Made by a program: the position numbers and the translations under genes. Below the pieces are notes generated by a model. It was given only the letters and a program-made list of their open reading frames with translations, was not told the origin of the DNA and did no database searches. This document shows, one piece after another, positions 8,057 to 19,475 of a DNA stretch of 64,000 nucleotides (the first letter of the stretch is position 1; every line of letters starts with the position of its first letter). Origin of the DNA: an uncultured Spartobacteria bacterium (GTDB taxonomy: Bacteria > Verrucomicrobiota > Verrucomicrobiia > Chthoniobacterales > Terrimicrobiaceae); the NCBI GenBank assembly GCA_937919825.1, contig CALFPA010000133.1:1-64000 (forward strand), in the 5' to 3' direction.

Positions 8057-9402
8057 GATTTCAACAGCGGCAGCACTTGCAAAAACACCGGGCTGAAATC
8101 CCCGGGCGTCGCTGCCACCCAGGCGCGGATTTTTTCGAGCGAGAAAAACGCACCCGTTTCGACCTCCAACGCCGCAGGCTGGAACGGCCCCTCGTGTTGC
8201 CCCGTGTAAATCTCGATAAATTCCCAACCCGTTGTTTCCGAGCAGGTCAATCGTCCGATCGAGGTCAACTCCGGGGCCTCAATGCCCAATTCCTCGTGGA
8301 GTTCGCGCCGAGCGGCGGTGAGGTAATCCTCCCCGGCATCGACATGGCCAGCGGCTGAAGCGTCCCAGCAAGCGGGGTTGCGATCCTTCCAGATCGAGCG
8401 TTTTTGCAGGTAAAGCTCGCCGGAGGCGTTGAATAACAACATGTGGGCCGCTCGGTGCCGGAGGTTATTCACATGGATGACATCGCGAAACTCGGAGCGC
8501 AGGACTTGGTCATTTTCGTCCACCACATCGAAGCGTTCGGCGCCGTGCTGGGCGGTTTTCGGCGAGGCCGTGAAGGCGAGGGACTCCCATTGCGCCGGTG
8601 CGAGTTGCTCGGCGCGGACGGTGGGTGGAACGCCCAGAGCGCTGGCGATTTTTTGCCAGTCGTTTTTGAATTCCGGAAGGAGATTCCGCAGTTGTTTTCG
8701 TCGTTCGGAAAAACCCCGACGCACGAGCGATTCAAAGACCGCGTCGTCGAGTGGACGCACCTTCTCGCGAGTCTTGCGACGCATCGTGATCACGGCGGAG
8801 TCCACCTTTGGTCGTGGATGAAAAACCGACGCAGGAAGTTTGCGTTCGAGCCGGATGTCCCAACGCCGTCCCGTGCAGAGTGTCATCGCGCCGTAGTCGC
8901 TTGTGTCATGTGCCGCGCCGAGGCGTTGGGCGAGTTCGAGCTGCAGCGTCAGAACGAGTCTGGAAGCGGGTGAGAGGGCGGATGCGTATTTGGCAATGAG
9001 CGGAGTCGAGATGTAGTAGGGCAGATTGCCGACGATCTTCACCGGGCCCGCTCCCCATAATTCGCGAAGGTCAAAATCCAACGCGTCGGTGTGGAACACA
9101 CGCGTTGTTCCACTCTCGAATGTCTCGCGAAGATGCAGCACGAGTCGCGAGTCTTTTTCGATCAGAGTGAGACGCGTGTCGGGCCGAACCAAAAACTCGG
9201 TGAGCGCACCAAGCCCAGGCCCAATTTCCACAATGTGATCGCCGGGTTGGATGTCGAGAAGCGCGACGATCCCTCGGGCGAGATTTTGGTCATGGAGAAA
9301 GTTCTGGCCGAGACTCCGGGTGGGTGCGGTTTGCAACTCCGTTAGCTTGCGGTGGATTTCTCTCAGCGTCATATCGAATGGCGTAGCGGTTTTTTCGTCC
9401 AT
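8053..9402 (-). CDS. rsmA: RsmA (KsgA) 16S rRNA dimethyltransferase fused to a Nudix hydrolase
   Basis: 449 residues, about 170 longer than ordinary RsmA. Residues about 10-275 are RsmA: SLGQNFLHD, the SAM loop EIGPGLGALTE, the catalytic NLPYYIS motif, HPRPKVDS and the C-terminal FSERRKQLRNLL block; it dimethylates A1518/A1519 of 16S rRNA. Residues about 290-449 are a Nudix domain with a complete Nudix box (GHVDAGED, then REL-HEELG). The domain layout (VVDENDQVLRSEFR, HRAAHMLLFN) is like YfcD/IDI-type Nudix proteins. The frame is continuous, so this is a fusion and not two genes. ATG 9372 is an alternative start. The Nudix substrate is unknown. Confidence 0.93.
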   Translation of the reverse strand: MDEKTATPFDMTLREIHRKLTELQTAPTRSLGQNFLHDQNLARGIVALLDIQPGDHIVEIGPGLGALTEFLVRPDTRLTLIEKDSRLVLHLRETFESGTTRVFHTDALDFDLRELWGAGPVKIVGNLPYYISTPLIAKYASALSPASRLVLTLQLELAQRLGAAHDTSDYGAMTLCTGRRWDIRLERKLPASVFHPRPKVDSAVITMRRKTREKVRPLDDAVFESLVRRGFSERRKQLRNLLPEFKNDWQKIASALGVPPTVRAEQLAPAQWESLAFTASPKTAQHGAERFDVVDENDQVLRSEFRDVIHVNNLRHRAAHMLLFNASGELYLQKRSIWKDRNPACWDASAAGHVDAGEDYLTAARRELHEELGIEAPELTSIGRLTCSETTGWEFIEIYTGQHEGPFQPAALEVETGAFFSLEKIRAWVAATPGDFSPVFLQVLPLLKS

Positions 9403-9532
9403 TCACAAAGCCGATGTGAAGAACCCAAGAGGGAAGGCCCGTTTTTTTCCCAACTTATTCACAACTTTCCTCCTTGAGGATCGGTTGGGCGGGTGGAAAC
9501 TTCACCGCACCTTCCCGCGAAGCCCGACTTTC

Positions 9533-11959
9533 ATGCCAAACGGACCCAATCCCTCTCACTCGGACTACCCGCCGTTCCGTTCCTTGGTGGTGCAATTTTT
9601 TCTGATCCTGGCCGCGCTGACTGGGGTTTTCCTGGCTGGTTCGATCCGGCAGGGCTCAAGCGGGATTTTTCTAGCGGTTGCCGGAGCGGCGATGGTTTTC
9701 CTGTCACCGAACCGCGTGGTGCCGTGGCGATATTGGTTGCTATGCGGCGGGCTGATGCTCTCGGCCTCGCTGTCGCTGCTCCCGCAAGCGTGGTTCCACA
9801 CGCCGCTGTGGAGGGTCGGGTTGCAGGAAAACCAAGCCCTGCCGCTGCTTTTGCAGGTCTCACTCGCACCGCGCGAAACGATTTATTGGATGCTGCTCCT
9901 CGCCGGAGCGCTTCTCACGGGGTTGTTCTCGCTGGGGCATCCGGTGCGTTCCGGGGTGAAAATTTCCCTAGCCCTCCTGGGCGCGCTGGGTTGCGCGGCT
10001 TATACCCTCGTAGCGATCCACGCGAAAAAAACCGGATGGGACTATCCCTTCGCCCCAAAAAATATTTTCGCGCCTCCGGACTTCGGTTTTTTTCCGAATC
10101 GTAACCACACGGCGGCCTTTCTCGTGACCGGTGCGGTGCTGTCGCTCGGGATCGTTCGCACCGCATGGATAGAAAAACGCTCCATCGCCTTTGTGCTGGG
10201 AGCGGCGGTGATGGGGGTTTGTTCCTACGCTTTGCTCTTCGAGTCCACTTCGCGAGGCGGCGTGGTTTTTTTGTTGGCGGGGTTGCTGGTCTGGTTGGCG
10301 ATGCTGGGGAGAGGCCATCGCTCCTCGGCGCTGGTCGTCTCCGTGCTCGCCGTCGGGTTTTTGGTCGCTGGGATTTTCTTTTCCACAGAAAGCCAGGCCC
10401 GCGATCGCGTGCTGGAATTTTTTGGAGTGTCCTCGATGGTTTCCGAGTCTGGAGAGCCAAAGTCCGGCGCAGCCTTCTCGGATTTTCGATCCAAGATTTT
10501 CAGTGACTCCGTAAAAATTGTGCGGGACTACCCGATCACGGGGACGGGGCTTGGGACTTATTCGTATGTCGTCCCGTTTTATGTCGATGCCAGTATCGAC
10601 GAGGCGATTCCGATTCATCCCGAGAGCGACTGGTTGATGGTCGCCTGCGAGTCCGGACTGCTCTTTCTTCTCTGCGCCTTCGGGCTTCTCGTGGTGCTGA
10701 TTCGGGACATGCTGCCCTTCCGTCGCAGTGCGACTTGGCCGTTGCGGTGGGGAATCATTTCGGCGGTTTTGGCGGCGATCCTCCATGCCATGGTCGATGT
10801 GCCGATCCATCGCGTGGAATTGGGTTGGTGGATTCTCGTGCTCGGCGGCTTGGCGTTTGGAAATCCCGCCCCCACCGGCACGGAGCGCAATAAATCCTGG
10901 TGGACCCAACGCCTCATTTTTGGCGCGGGGGGTGCCGGGTGTTTGGCGCTTGGGCTTTTGTTGATCCGCTCGCAGTGGTTCGGCGAGGTGCCATTTCCTC
11001 CCTACCGCGCCGCGATCGCCGTGAATCAAATGCGACAACTCGTCGAGAAAGGTCTTATCGTGGAGGCGACAAATCTCGCCCGCTCCGAGATTCCGCTCTC
11101 GCCCATGTCCACCGGTCTCTACCGCGAACTCGGCTACCGGGAGATCAAAAACGGCGGCGATCCCATCGTGGCGGAAGCCGTCTTCGCCGCCGAGCGAGCC
11201 CTGAATCCCGTCAGTTCGAAGTTGGTCTTCGACCAAGGCATGCTCTGGCTCGGCGATGATCCGAAGCAAACGGCGAGGCTTTGGGTGGAGTCGATGAAAC
11301 GGCACCTCCGCATCCAAAAAGGCGGAGCCTATTCCTACCCCGAGGAACTCTTCGGTCGAATGCTCGGCCAGGCGCGCAACCACCCCGAAATGCTCCCCAT
11401 CCTCGAGGAGTGTTCCCGCATGACTCCGAGCTTGTGGATGATTTGGATTGGAAGCACCTCGCCTGAAAAAATCGAGCAGGCTGCTTCGAACAAGGATTTC
11501 CTCGCCACCCTCGACGCCCCAGCGCGCCAGAAATTCCTGCAGGCTTGGTGGAATCGTGGCAACAAGGACGCATTGGAAAAATTCCTCGCCGAAAACCCCG
11601 ACTGGGAAGATGCGGCGTGGGGATTGCGGATTCGCCAAATGCTCGCCAAAAAGGAATACCAGCCTGCCGTCGAGGCCGCTCAAAAACGCTACGAGATCGA
11701 TCTCAGCCTGCCGAAGCTAACTCCCGAGCAGTTCGCGCAAAAAACCCCTCCGCCGGGCCTATCCGAATCCGTGGCCTACTACACGGCGCAGGGTAACCAT
11801 GTCAGCGCCCGCCGTCTTATCGCCGAATCCCTTCAGGCGAAAGATGTCGATGGCTTCCGATTGCAGTGCGCTCTGGCCATTCAAGTCGGTGACTGGCCGA
11901 CGGCTTGGAAAGCCATGGAGGGAATCCTTTCGCGAACCAACCGCGCCAACCTCCCCTGA
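9533..11959 (+). CDS. O-antigen ligase-like membrane protein with long C-terminal tail
   Basis: 808 residues from ATG 9533. Residues about 15-460 hold roughly ten to twelve hydrophobic helices. A Wzy_C-type periplasmic loop (ITGTGLGTYSYVVPFY, HPESDWLMVACESG) and FESTSRGG fit the O-antigen ligase/polymerase superfamily. The last about 320 residues are soluble, helical and TPR-like (AVFAAERALNPVSSKLVFDQGML and later repeats), as in bacterial exopolysaccharide ligase-like proteins. It probably acts in surface polysaccharide assembly, but no glycosyltransferase cluster surrounds it. Ligase, polymerase or glycan-to-protein transferase cannot be told apart by sequence alone. Confidence 0.8.
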   Translation: MPNGPNPSHSDYPPFRSLVVQFFLILAALTGVFLAGSIRQGSSGIFLAVAGAAMVFLSPNRVVPWRYWLLCGGLMLSASLSLLPQAWFHTPLWRVGLQENQALPLLLQVSLAPRETIYWMLLLAGALLTGLFSLGHPVRSGVKISLALLGALGCAAYTLVAIHAKKTGWDYPFAPKNIFAPPDFGFFPNRNHTAAFLVTGAVLSLGIVRTAWIEKRSIAFVLGAAVMGVCSYALLFESTSRGGVVFLLAGLLVWLAMLGRGHRSSALVVSVLAVGFLVAGIFFSTESQARDRVLEFFGVSSMVSESGEPKSGAAFSDFRSKIFSDSVKIVRDYPITGTGLGTYSYVVPFYVDASIDEAIPIHPESDWLMVACESGLLFLLCAFGLLVVLIRDMLPFRRSATWPLRWGIISAVLAAILHAMVDVPIHRVELGWWILVLGGLAFGNPAPTGTERNKSWWTQRLIFGAGGAGCLALGLLLIRSQWFGEVPFPPYRAAIAVNQMRQLVEKGLIVEATNLARSEIPLSPMSTGLYRELGYREIKNGGDPIVAEAVFAAERALNPVSSKLVFDQGMLWLGDDPKQTARLWVESMKRHLRIQKGGAYSYPEELFGRMLGQARNHPEMLPILEECSRMTPSLWMIWIGSTSPEKIEQAASNKDFLATLDAPARQKFLQAWWNRGNKDALEKFLAENPDWEDAAWGLRIRQMLAKKEYQPAVEAAQKRYEIDLSLPKLTPEQFAQKTPPPGLSESVAYYTAQGNHVSARRLIAESLQAKDVDGFRLQCALAIQVGDWPTAWKAMEGILSRTNRANLP

Positions 11960-12041
11960 GTTCGAAAGCGAATATGTAGAAGAGCGGCATAAAATCAGTG
12001 ACTCGCGTAGAAAAATTTCTACTTCGAATAATTCATTCCAA

Positions 12042-12073
12042 CTCCGTGCTCTCCGTGTCCTCCGTGGTTAATT
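12042..12073 (+). repeat. CTCCGTGNN 9-bp periodic repeat, three units
   Basis: Three consecutive CTCCGTG units spaced every nine bases are followed by GTTAATT, between the convergent ends of the ligase-like gene and pssA. Three relatives occur at 26823, 33148 and 42871, all intergenic. Confidence 0.75.
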
Positions 12074-12080
12074 TCTTAAT

Positions 12081-12905
12081 TCAGCTTCCCTCAACCGGCG
12101 TCTCGGGTTCGTCTTGCGGCTCGGCTTCGATTTCCTTCCGAATTGCTTTCGAGATGAAGGGCCGCACGAATCCGTAAATCAAAAATCCCACGAAAAGAAC
12201 GGCGGGCATCCAGTAGTAGTTCATCGCGGTGAAAGCCAGCAACAGGATGAGCCCGAGAAAAGCTGGCAAGGAGCGCTGGGTGCGCCAGTTCAGGCTTTTG
12301 AAGCTCGGGTATTTCACGCGGCTGAACATCATGAAGGAGAGAAAAATCAACAGCACCGGCAGCGCATATTTCCACGATCCGATGCTCCGTTCGTCCTCGC
12401 GCAGCCACAGCATGAACAGCGTGAGCGAGGCGATCAGGCCGGCGGCGGCGGGAATCGGGAATCCCTGGAAATCCTTCTCCGGTTTGTCGGAGTTCGCGGC
12501 GGCGATGCAGTTGAAACGCGCCAAGCGCAGCCCGCCGCAGAGCAAAAAGAAGAACGCAATCAACCAACCAGAGCGCTGAAAATCCCGGAGCACAATCTGG
12601 TAAACCAGCAATGCCGGTGCGATGCCGAACGAAACGATGTCCGCCAGTGAGTCGAACTCCCGCCCGAACGCGCTCTCGTGGCCGCCGAGCCTCGCCAATC
12701 GACCATCGAGTAGATCAAAAACACAGGCGCCGAGGATGAAGGCGATCGCCTCATGGTAGAGCATTCCTGTCGGCAGGCCCTGCACAGCGAGGAGCGAGGC
12801 TTCGATAATGCGAAGCGTCGCTGCGAAACCACAAAAGAGGTTTCCCGCCGTCATCAAATTCGGCAGGAGATAGATTTTCGGCTCGTTGGGATGCTGGGGG
12901 TTCAT
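12081..12905 (-). CDS. pssA: CDP-diacylglycerol-serine O-phosphatidyltransferase
   Basis: 274 residues with about seven to eight membrane segments. The CDP-alcohol phosphatidyltransferase motif is clear: D-G-x-x-A-R (LLDGRLARLG), then FGREFDSLAD with the trailing aspartates. It makes phosphatidylserine from CDP-diacylglycerol and serine. The start ATG 12905 lies 2 bp after the psd stop, so psd and pssA form an operon giving phosphatidylethanolamine. The C-terminal tail is acidic (EAEPQDEPE). Confidence 0.94.
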   Translation of the reverse strand: MNPQHPNEPKIYLLPNLMTAGNLFCGFAATLRIIEASLLAVQGLPTGMLYHEAIAFILGACVFDLLDGRLARLGGHESAFGREFDSLADIVSFGIAPALLVYQIVLRDFQRSGWLIAFFFLLCGGLRLARFNCIAAANSDKPEKDFQGFPIPAAAGLIASLTLFMLWLREDERSIGSWKYALPVLLIFLSFMMFSRVKYPSFKSLNWRTQRSLPAFLGLILLLAFTAMNYYWMPAVLFVGFLIYGFVRPFISKAIRKEIEAEPQDEPETPVEGS

Positions 12906-12907
12906 CG

Positions 12908-13534
12908 CTAAAATTTCGCCACGGGAGTTTCGCCGCCGCGCACTTTGTCGCCGACCTTCACCAAAACCTCGGCCTCGAGCGTGAAAAACATCTCGGTGCG
13001 TGAGCCGAAACGAATCATGCCGAATCTCTCGCCGCGCTCGACTTTGTCGCCCACTACGGCCCAGGGGCAAATGCGGCGCGCGATCGCTCCGGTGATTTGC
13101 TTCACCATCACGGTCGCGACGGGACCCGAGAAAACCCAGGTGCGGCTTTGGTTGAGAAACGAGGATTCGGGATCACGCGCATCGAGGAATTTTCCAGGCT
13201 TTGGCTCGGAGTGGGTGACCTCCCCGGTCAGCGGCGCGCGGTTAATGTGAACATCCAGCACGGACAGAAAAATCCCGATGCGGCGGACTTTTTTGTTCAG
13301 AAATTCCGACTCCTCCACCTCATCAATCGTGGTCACAACCCCGTCGGCTGGCGAGACGGCGATGTTCTCGCCTTCCGGGGCGACACGCTCCGGGTCGCGA
13401 AAGAAATACACAGTGAAAAGCAGCAGGGCCGCGAACAGGAATGAGAGAATCGGCAGTAGCGCCAGAGAGATGAGCCATCCCGCTGCGAAAAAACCGAGGA
13501 TCCAAGTGGCCTCGCCGAGTGCCTTGCTTTTCAT
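12908..13534 (-). CDS. psd: Phosphatidylserine decarboxylase, short form
   Basis: 208 residues from ATG 13534. This is the compact (archaetidylserine-decarboxylase-like) type. A membrane anchor (about 10-47) is followed by FFRDPER, SPADGVVTTID and DVHINRAP. The self-cleavage site GS lies in IRFGSRTEMFF, where the serine becomes the pyruvoyl prosthetic group. It decarboxylates phosphatidylserine to phosphatidylethanolamine and sits directly upstream of pssA. The longer upstream frame has no support. Divergent from the solute-binding protein gene, with a 92-bp shared upstream region. Confidence 0.93.
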   Translation of the reverse strand: MKSKALGEATWILGFFAAGWLISLALLPILSFLFAALLLFTVYFFRDPERVAPEGENIAVSPADGVVTTIDEVEESEFLNKKVRRIGIFLSVLDVHINRAPLTGEVTHSEPKPGKFLDARDPESSFLNQSRTWVFSGPVATVMVKQITGAIARRICPWAVVGDKVERGERFGMIRFGSRTEMFFTLEAEVLVKVGDKVRGGETPVAKF

Positions 13535-13626
13535 GCGCGGGAGGCTACCAAAGCGACCCTGTTTGCCAAGCCCCCGTCCTGCGTTCCCGCTTGAGTTCCG
13601 GCGCGCTGCCATGGTTGAAAGGCCTG

Positions 13627-14439
13627 ATGAATCCGATCTCAACCCTGTCCTCGCGTTGGCTTCGCGGGATTTTTGCGGCCGTTGTCGCGTTGTTGGTCAC
13701 CGTGGCCTGCAAGCCCAAGCCTCCGGCCAACGAACTGGTCGTGGGGATGGATTTGTCCTACCCGCCATTTGAAACCATCGACCCCGCTGGCAAGCCGACG
13801 GGCGTAAGCGTCGAGATCGCCGAGGCCCTTGCTAAGTCGCTCGGGAAGTCTCTCCGCATCGAAAATATCCCGTTCACCGGGCTCATTCCCTCGCTGCAAA
13901 CTGGGAAGATCGACTGCATTATTTCTTCCATGACGGACACGCCCGAGCGTCGCGGCTCAGTCGCTTTTTCCCAGCCCTATGTCGGCACTGGCCTCGCTCT
14001 CCTTGTAGACAAAAACTCATCAGCGACTTCGATCTCGGACTTGGATCAATCAGGAAAAACCCTGGCCGTTCGGCAGGGAACCACGGGAGAAATCTGGGCT
14101 CGATCGAACATCAAAAACGCCCAAATCCTCGCTCTGGAAAAAGAATCCGCTGCGGTGTTGGAGGTTATTCAGGGAAAAGCCGACGCGTTTCTCTACGATC
14201 AGATGAGCATATGGAAGAACGCCCAAGAGCAACCCGAGAAAACCCGCGCCCTCCTCGCTCCTGTTCGCAAAGAACAATGGGCCGTAGCGCTTCGCTTGGA
14301 CGATTCCGCCCTCCTCGAAAAAATCAACGCCTTCCTCCGCGAGTTTCGAGCCGCCGGGGGATTCGATAAGCTCGGTGAAAAATATCTCGGCGACCAAAAA
14401 GCCGCCTTCCGCGAGCAGGGCGTCGAATTTTATTTCTGA
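13627..14439 (+). CDS. Amino-acid-type ABC transporter substrate-binding lipoprotein
   Basis: 270 residues. A lipoprotein signal peptide with a lipobox-like LVTVAC puts the acylated cysteine at residue 28. The mature part is a family 3 periplasmic binding fold: VVGMDLSYPPFETID, GVSVEIAEALAK, IPFTGLIPSLQTGKID, FSQPYVGTGLALLV and a C-terminal DKLGEKYL. These bind polar or basic amino acids, for delivery to an ABC permease. No permease or ATPase gene is adjacent, so it is an orphan component in this window. A sensing or capture role is possible but not shown. Confidence 0.88.
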   Translation: MNPISTLSSRWLRGIFAAVVALLVTVACKPKPPANELVVGMDLSYPPFETIDPAGKPTGVSVEIAEALAKSLGKSLRIENIPFTGLIPSLQTGKIDCIISSMTDTPERRGSVAFSQPYVGTGLALLVDKNSSATSISDLDQSGKTLAVRQGTTGEIWARSNIKNAQILALEKESAAVLEVIQGKADAFLYDQMSIWKNAQEQPEKTRALLAPVRKEQWAVALRLDDSALLEKINAFLREFRAAGGFDKLGEKYLGDQKAAFREQGVEFYF

Positions 14440-14457
14440 GCCAGTTCCGAGGTCTTG

Positions 14458-15870
14458 TTAGGCTAGGCGATCGAGGAGCTTTTGGTGGATGCCGTCGAAG
14501 CCTCCGTTGCTGAAAACGATCACGACATCGCCGGATTTTGCCAAGGGCTTGAGGCGCTCAATGATCGAGTCGGCGGTGGGTTCGTAGAAGGCCGGTTTGC
14601 CGGTCGCCGCGATGTCGGCGACGACTTGGTCGGGCTTGAGGCGCTCGTTTTCGGGAAGCTGGTCGAGGCGAGCGACCTGGGAAATGAAGACGCCATCGGC
14701 CTCGGCGAAGGCTTTGGGAAGGTCGTTCTGAAACACGGCGCGGCGGGTCGTGTTCGACCTCGGTTCGAAGAGAGCCCACAGGCGGACGGGGCCGTATTTT
14801 TTACGGAGGCCAGCGAGGGTTTCGCGGATGGCCGTGGGGTGGTGACCGAAGTCGTCGATGATCGTGATGCCGTTGACTGTGCCGCGAACTTCCTGGCGGC
14901 GACGGATGCCTTGGAACGAGGTCAGCGCGGCGCGGATTTTTTCGACAGGAACGCCGTAGTAATGCGCGGCGGAGGCGGCCATGGCGGCGTTGCGGATGTT
15001 GAAGTCACCCGAGAGAGGGATTGAGAAGGTTTCGTTGAACAACTCGAAGCTCGATCCCGTCGGCGCGTGCGTGGCGTTTCGAATCTGGTTCGCGCAGTTT
15101 GGCGAAAAGCCGACTTCGACAATCGGAGCAGGGCAGTTTTTCGCGACATCGAGGCAGTTCGGGTCGTCGCCATTGAGGAGCACCATGCCTTCGGAAGGGA
15201 CGATGTTGAGCAGGCGGCGGAAGCTCGTTTTGATCTCGTCGAGGTCGCGGTAGATGTCGGCGTGGTCGAACTCGATGTTGTTCACGATGACGAGTTCGGG
15301 GAGGTAGTGGACGAATTTCGAGCGCTTGTCGAAAAACGCCGTGTCGTATTCGTCGCCCTCGAGGATGAAATACTTCGAGTCACGGATGTTCGAGCCCTGG
15401 CCGAGATTCGATGGAATTCCTCCAATCAAGTAGCCGGGTTCGAGTCCCGCCGATTCAAAAATCCACGAGAGGATCGAGGTGGTCGTGGTTTTTCCGTGCG
15501 TGCCGGTGACGACGAGATTGTGGCGGCCGCGCAGGACGAAATGCTTCAGCGTTTCCGGCAGCGAAAGGTAGAGGAGCTTGCGGTTCAGAACGGCCTCCAC
15601 AGCGGGATTGCCACGCGACATGGCGTTGCCGATCACGATCAAGTCGGCGGCCGGGATGTCGGCGGGATCGAAGCCTGGCGTGATTTTGACGCCCTTCGAT
15701 TCGAGGAAAGTGGACATTGGCGGGTAGACATTTTCGTCCTGCCCGGTGACTTGAAAGCCCTTGTCTTGCATGGCTGCGGCGACGGATCCCATGGCGGTCC
15801 CGCAAATGCCGAGGAAGTGGATGTGGCGTGGGGTGGTGTTCAAAGTGTTCGGTCCGGTTTCAGTAGACAT
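14458..15870 (-). CDS. mpl: UDP-N-acetylmuramate:tripeptide ligase
   Basis: 470 residues, normal for Mpl. It reattaches recycled L-Ala-gamma-D-Glu-meso-DAP to UDP-MurNAc in murein recycling. Seen: the Mur-ligase N-terminal HFLGICGTAMGSVAAAMQ, the ATP loop VVTGTHGKTTTTSI, EGDEYDTAFFDK and NIEFDHADIY, and the C-terminal DDFGHHPTAI and FEPRSNT. The start ATG 15870 lies inside the last four codons of the upstream flavoprotein gene, suggesting coupled translation. The genes have no obvious functional link. Confidence 0.95.
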   Translation of the reverse strand: MSTETGPNTLNTTPRHIHFLGICGTAMGSVAAAMQDKGFQVTGQDENVYPPMSTFLESKGVKITPGFDPADIPAADLIVIGNAMSRGNPAVEAVLNRKLLYLSLPETLKHFVLRGRHNLVVTGTHGKTTTTSILSWIFESAGLEPGYLIGGIPSNLGQGSNIRDSKYFILEGDEYDTAFFDKRSKFVHYLPELVIVNNIEFDHADIYRDLDEIKTSFRRLLNIVPSEGMVLLNGDDPNCLDVAKNCPAPIVEVGFSPNCANQIRNATHAPTGSSFELFNETFSIPLSGDFNIRNAAMAASAAHYYGVPVEKIRAALTSFQGIRRRQEVRGTVNGITIIDDFGHHPTAIRETLAGLRKKYGPVRLWALFEPRSNTTRRAVFQNDLPKAFAEADGVFISQVARLDQLPENERLKPDQVVADIAATGKPAFYEPTADSIIERLKPLAKSGDVVIVFSNGGFDGIHQKLLDRLA

Positions 15871-17005
15871 CCTTGCGGTAGCGTTTCTCTTTTTTCAGCG
15901 CCTCGACATATTCCTTGGCCTGCTCCGCGCTCTTGCCGCCGTGTTTTTCGACAATCTCGTGGAGGGCGGCATCGACATCCTTCGCCATCCGCTTCGCATC
16001 GCCGCAGACATAGAAATACGCGCCGTTCTCGAGCCAATCGAAAAGCTCGGCGCCGTGCTCGTGCATGCGGTGCTGCACATAAATTTTGTGCTCCTGATCG
16101 CGGGAAAATGCCGTGTCGAGCCGGTGAAGCGATCCATCCGCCAGCGCCGCCTCCAATTCTTCGCGGTAGAGAAAATCCGTGGCCGCGCGCTGGTCGCCAA
16201 AGAAAAGCCAATTCCTCCCCGTCGCCCCCGTCGCCTTGCGCTCCTGCAAAAACGCACGGAACGGCGCAACGCCAGTTCCAGGGCCGACCATGATCATCGG
16301 CGTGTCGGAGTTTTCAGGCATGCGGAAATGTTTCGCTGTGTGGACAAATACCGGAGCGGATCCGTGCGTGCGTTCGGACAGGTATGTCGAGCAAACCCCC
16401 TCGCGTTGGCGCGGGCTGTTGTCCACCGAGTAGCGCACGACAGCGATCGTGAGGTGCACCGATTCGCCGACGGCTTTCTGCGAGGAGGCGATGGAATAAA
16501 GGCGCGGCTGGAGTTTGCGGAGGACTTTGACAAATTCGGCGGGCGTAAATTTCGCGGCAGGAAATTGCTGAAGCACATCCAGCACATCCAGACCCCACAG
16601 GAAATTCTCGAGAGCGGCTTTTTCCTCAGGGAGCAGGAATTCTTCCAAATAAGCAGCCGCAGGATCCAATGTCGCCACGGCTTGCAGGAGTTGCTTCGAG
16701 GGCTCGGTAAGAATGTAGCTTTTCGTCAACGCCTCGCGGAGCGGCATCTCGACGGCATCTGCGCTCGGCACCACTTCGTCGCCAGAAAAACCCAGTTCGC
16801 GGAGCACGAGCTCGACCAACTCCGGATTGTTCGAAGGAAACACCCCCAGCGAGTCGCCCACTTCGTAATGCAGCCCTGAACCGGCGAGCGAGAGTTCAAA
16901 GTGGCGCGTCTCTTTTTGGGAGCCCTCGCCTGTGAGTTTGCGGTTCACTGCCAGCGCCGCCCGGAAAGGGTTTTTGCGCGAGTGAACGGAATCCGTCGAT
17001 GACAT
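15860..17005 (-). CDS. FAD/NADP(H)-binding reductase resembling sulfite reductase alpha subunit without the flavodoxin domain
   Basis: 381 residues. Order: a short N-terminal segment; an FAD_binding_1-type domain with the inserted helical region (residues about 15-225; YEVGDSLGVFPSN, RLYSIASS, GVCSTYLSER); and an NADP-binding domain (about 230-381; VGPGTGVAPFRAFL, WLFFGDQRAATDFLY, YFYVCGDAKRMAKDV, ending RYRKDVY). This is the C-terminal two thirds of CysJ or cytochrome P450 reductase, and the FMN-binding flavodoxin domain is absent. Such stand-alone forms pass electrons from NADPH to a separate partner, which is not in the window. The start at ATG 17005 was chosen because the frame beyond is antisense to katG. 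Confidence 0.88.
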   Translation of the reverse strand: MSSTDSVHSRKNPFRAALAVNRKLTGEGSQKETRHFELSLAGSGLHYEVGDSLGVFPSNNPELVELVLRELGFSGDEVVPSADAVEMPLREALTKSYILTEPSKQLLQAVATLDPAAAYLEEFLLPEEKAALENFLWGLDVLDVLQQFPAAKFTPAEFVKVLRKLQPRLYSIASSQKAVGESVHLTIAVVRYSVDNSPRQREGVCSTYLSERTHGSAPVFVHTAKHFRMPENSDTPMIMVGPGTGVAPFRAFLQERKATGATGRNWLFFGDQRAATDFLYREELEAALADGSLHRLDTAFSRDQEHKIYVQHRMHEHGAELFDWLENGAYFYVCGDAKRMAKDVDAALHEIVEKHGGKSAEQAKEYVEALKKEKRYRKDVY

Positions 17006-17212
17006 AGGGCGGCAAGTAAAGAAAGGAACCCCGCGCCGCGCAAGCGCCATCGCCAAGCCCTGACAAGCGTCAGACTTTCTCAGAAAAAGACTCCCGCCCT
17101 GAAAACTCGGGTGTGTTTTTTTATTTCTCGCAATCGCCAGTTGGCTTTTGATCAAAAATGTTCGCAGCCCTCGCGGCTCACCGTTCGTATCGAAAAGCTC
17201 CAATCCTTTTAA

Positions 17213-19399
<2,187 letters not shown>

Positions 19400-19432
19400 A
19401 AAATACACCGCGCTAGGCCCAATTCGGGAGAG

Positions 19433-19475
19433 TTGACTCTGGCCCATATGAGACTATTAATAGCTTCATATGAGA
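19433..19475 (+). promoter_or_regulatory. Promoter/operator of the Xre-RES module
   Basis: TTGACT (19433-19438), a 16-bp spacer and TATTAA (19455-19460) make a good sigma-70 promoter. Two direct CATATGAGA repeats (19445-19453 and 19467-19475) lie 22 bp apart, on one helical face, flanking the -10. The second includes the ATG of the antitoxin gene, so the transcript would be nearly leaderless. This fits antitoxin autoregulation. The binding is inferred. Confidence 0.6.

Noticed and set aside
9968-11683. A 571-codon minus-strand frame opposite the O-antigen-ligase-like gene.
   Set aside because: The sense strand encodes membrane helices and Wzy_C motifs; the antisense product has no recognisable features.
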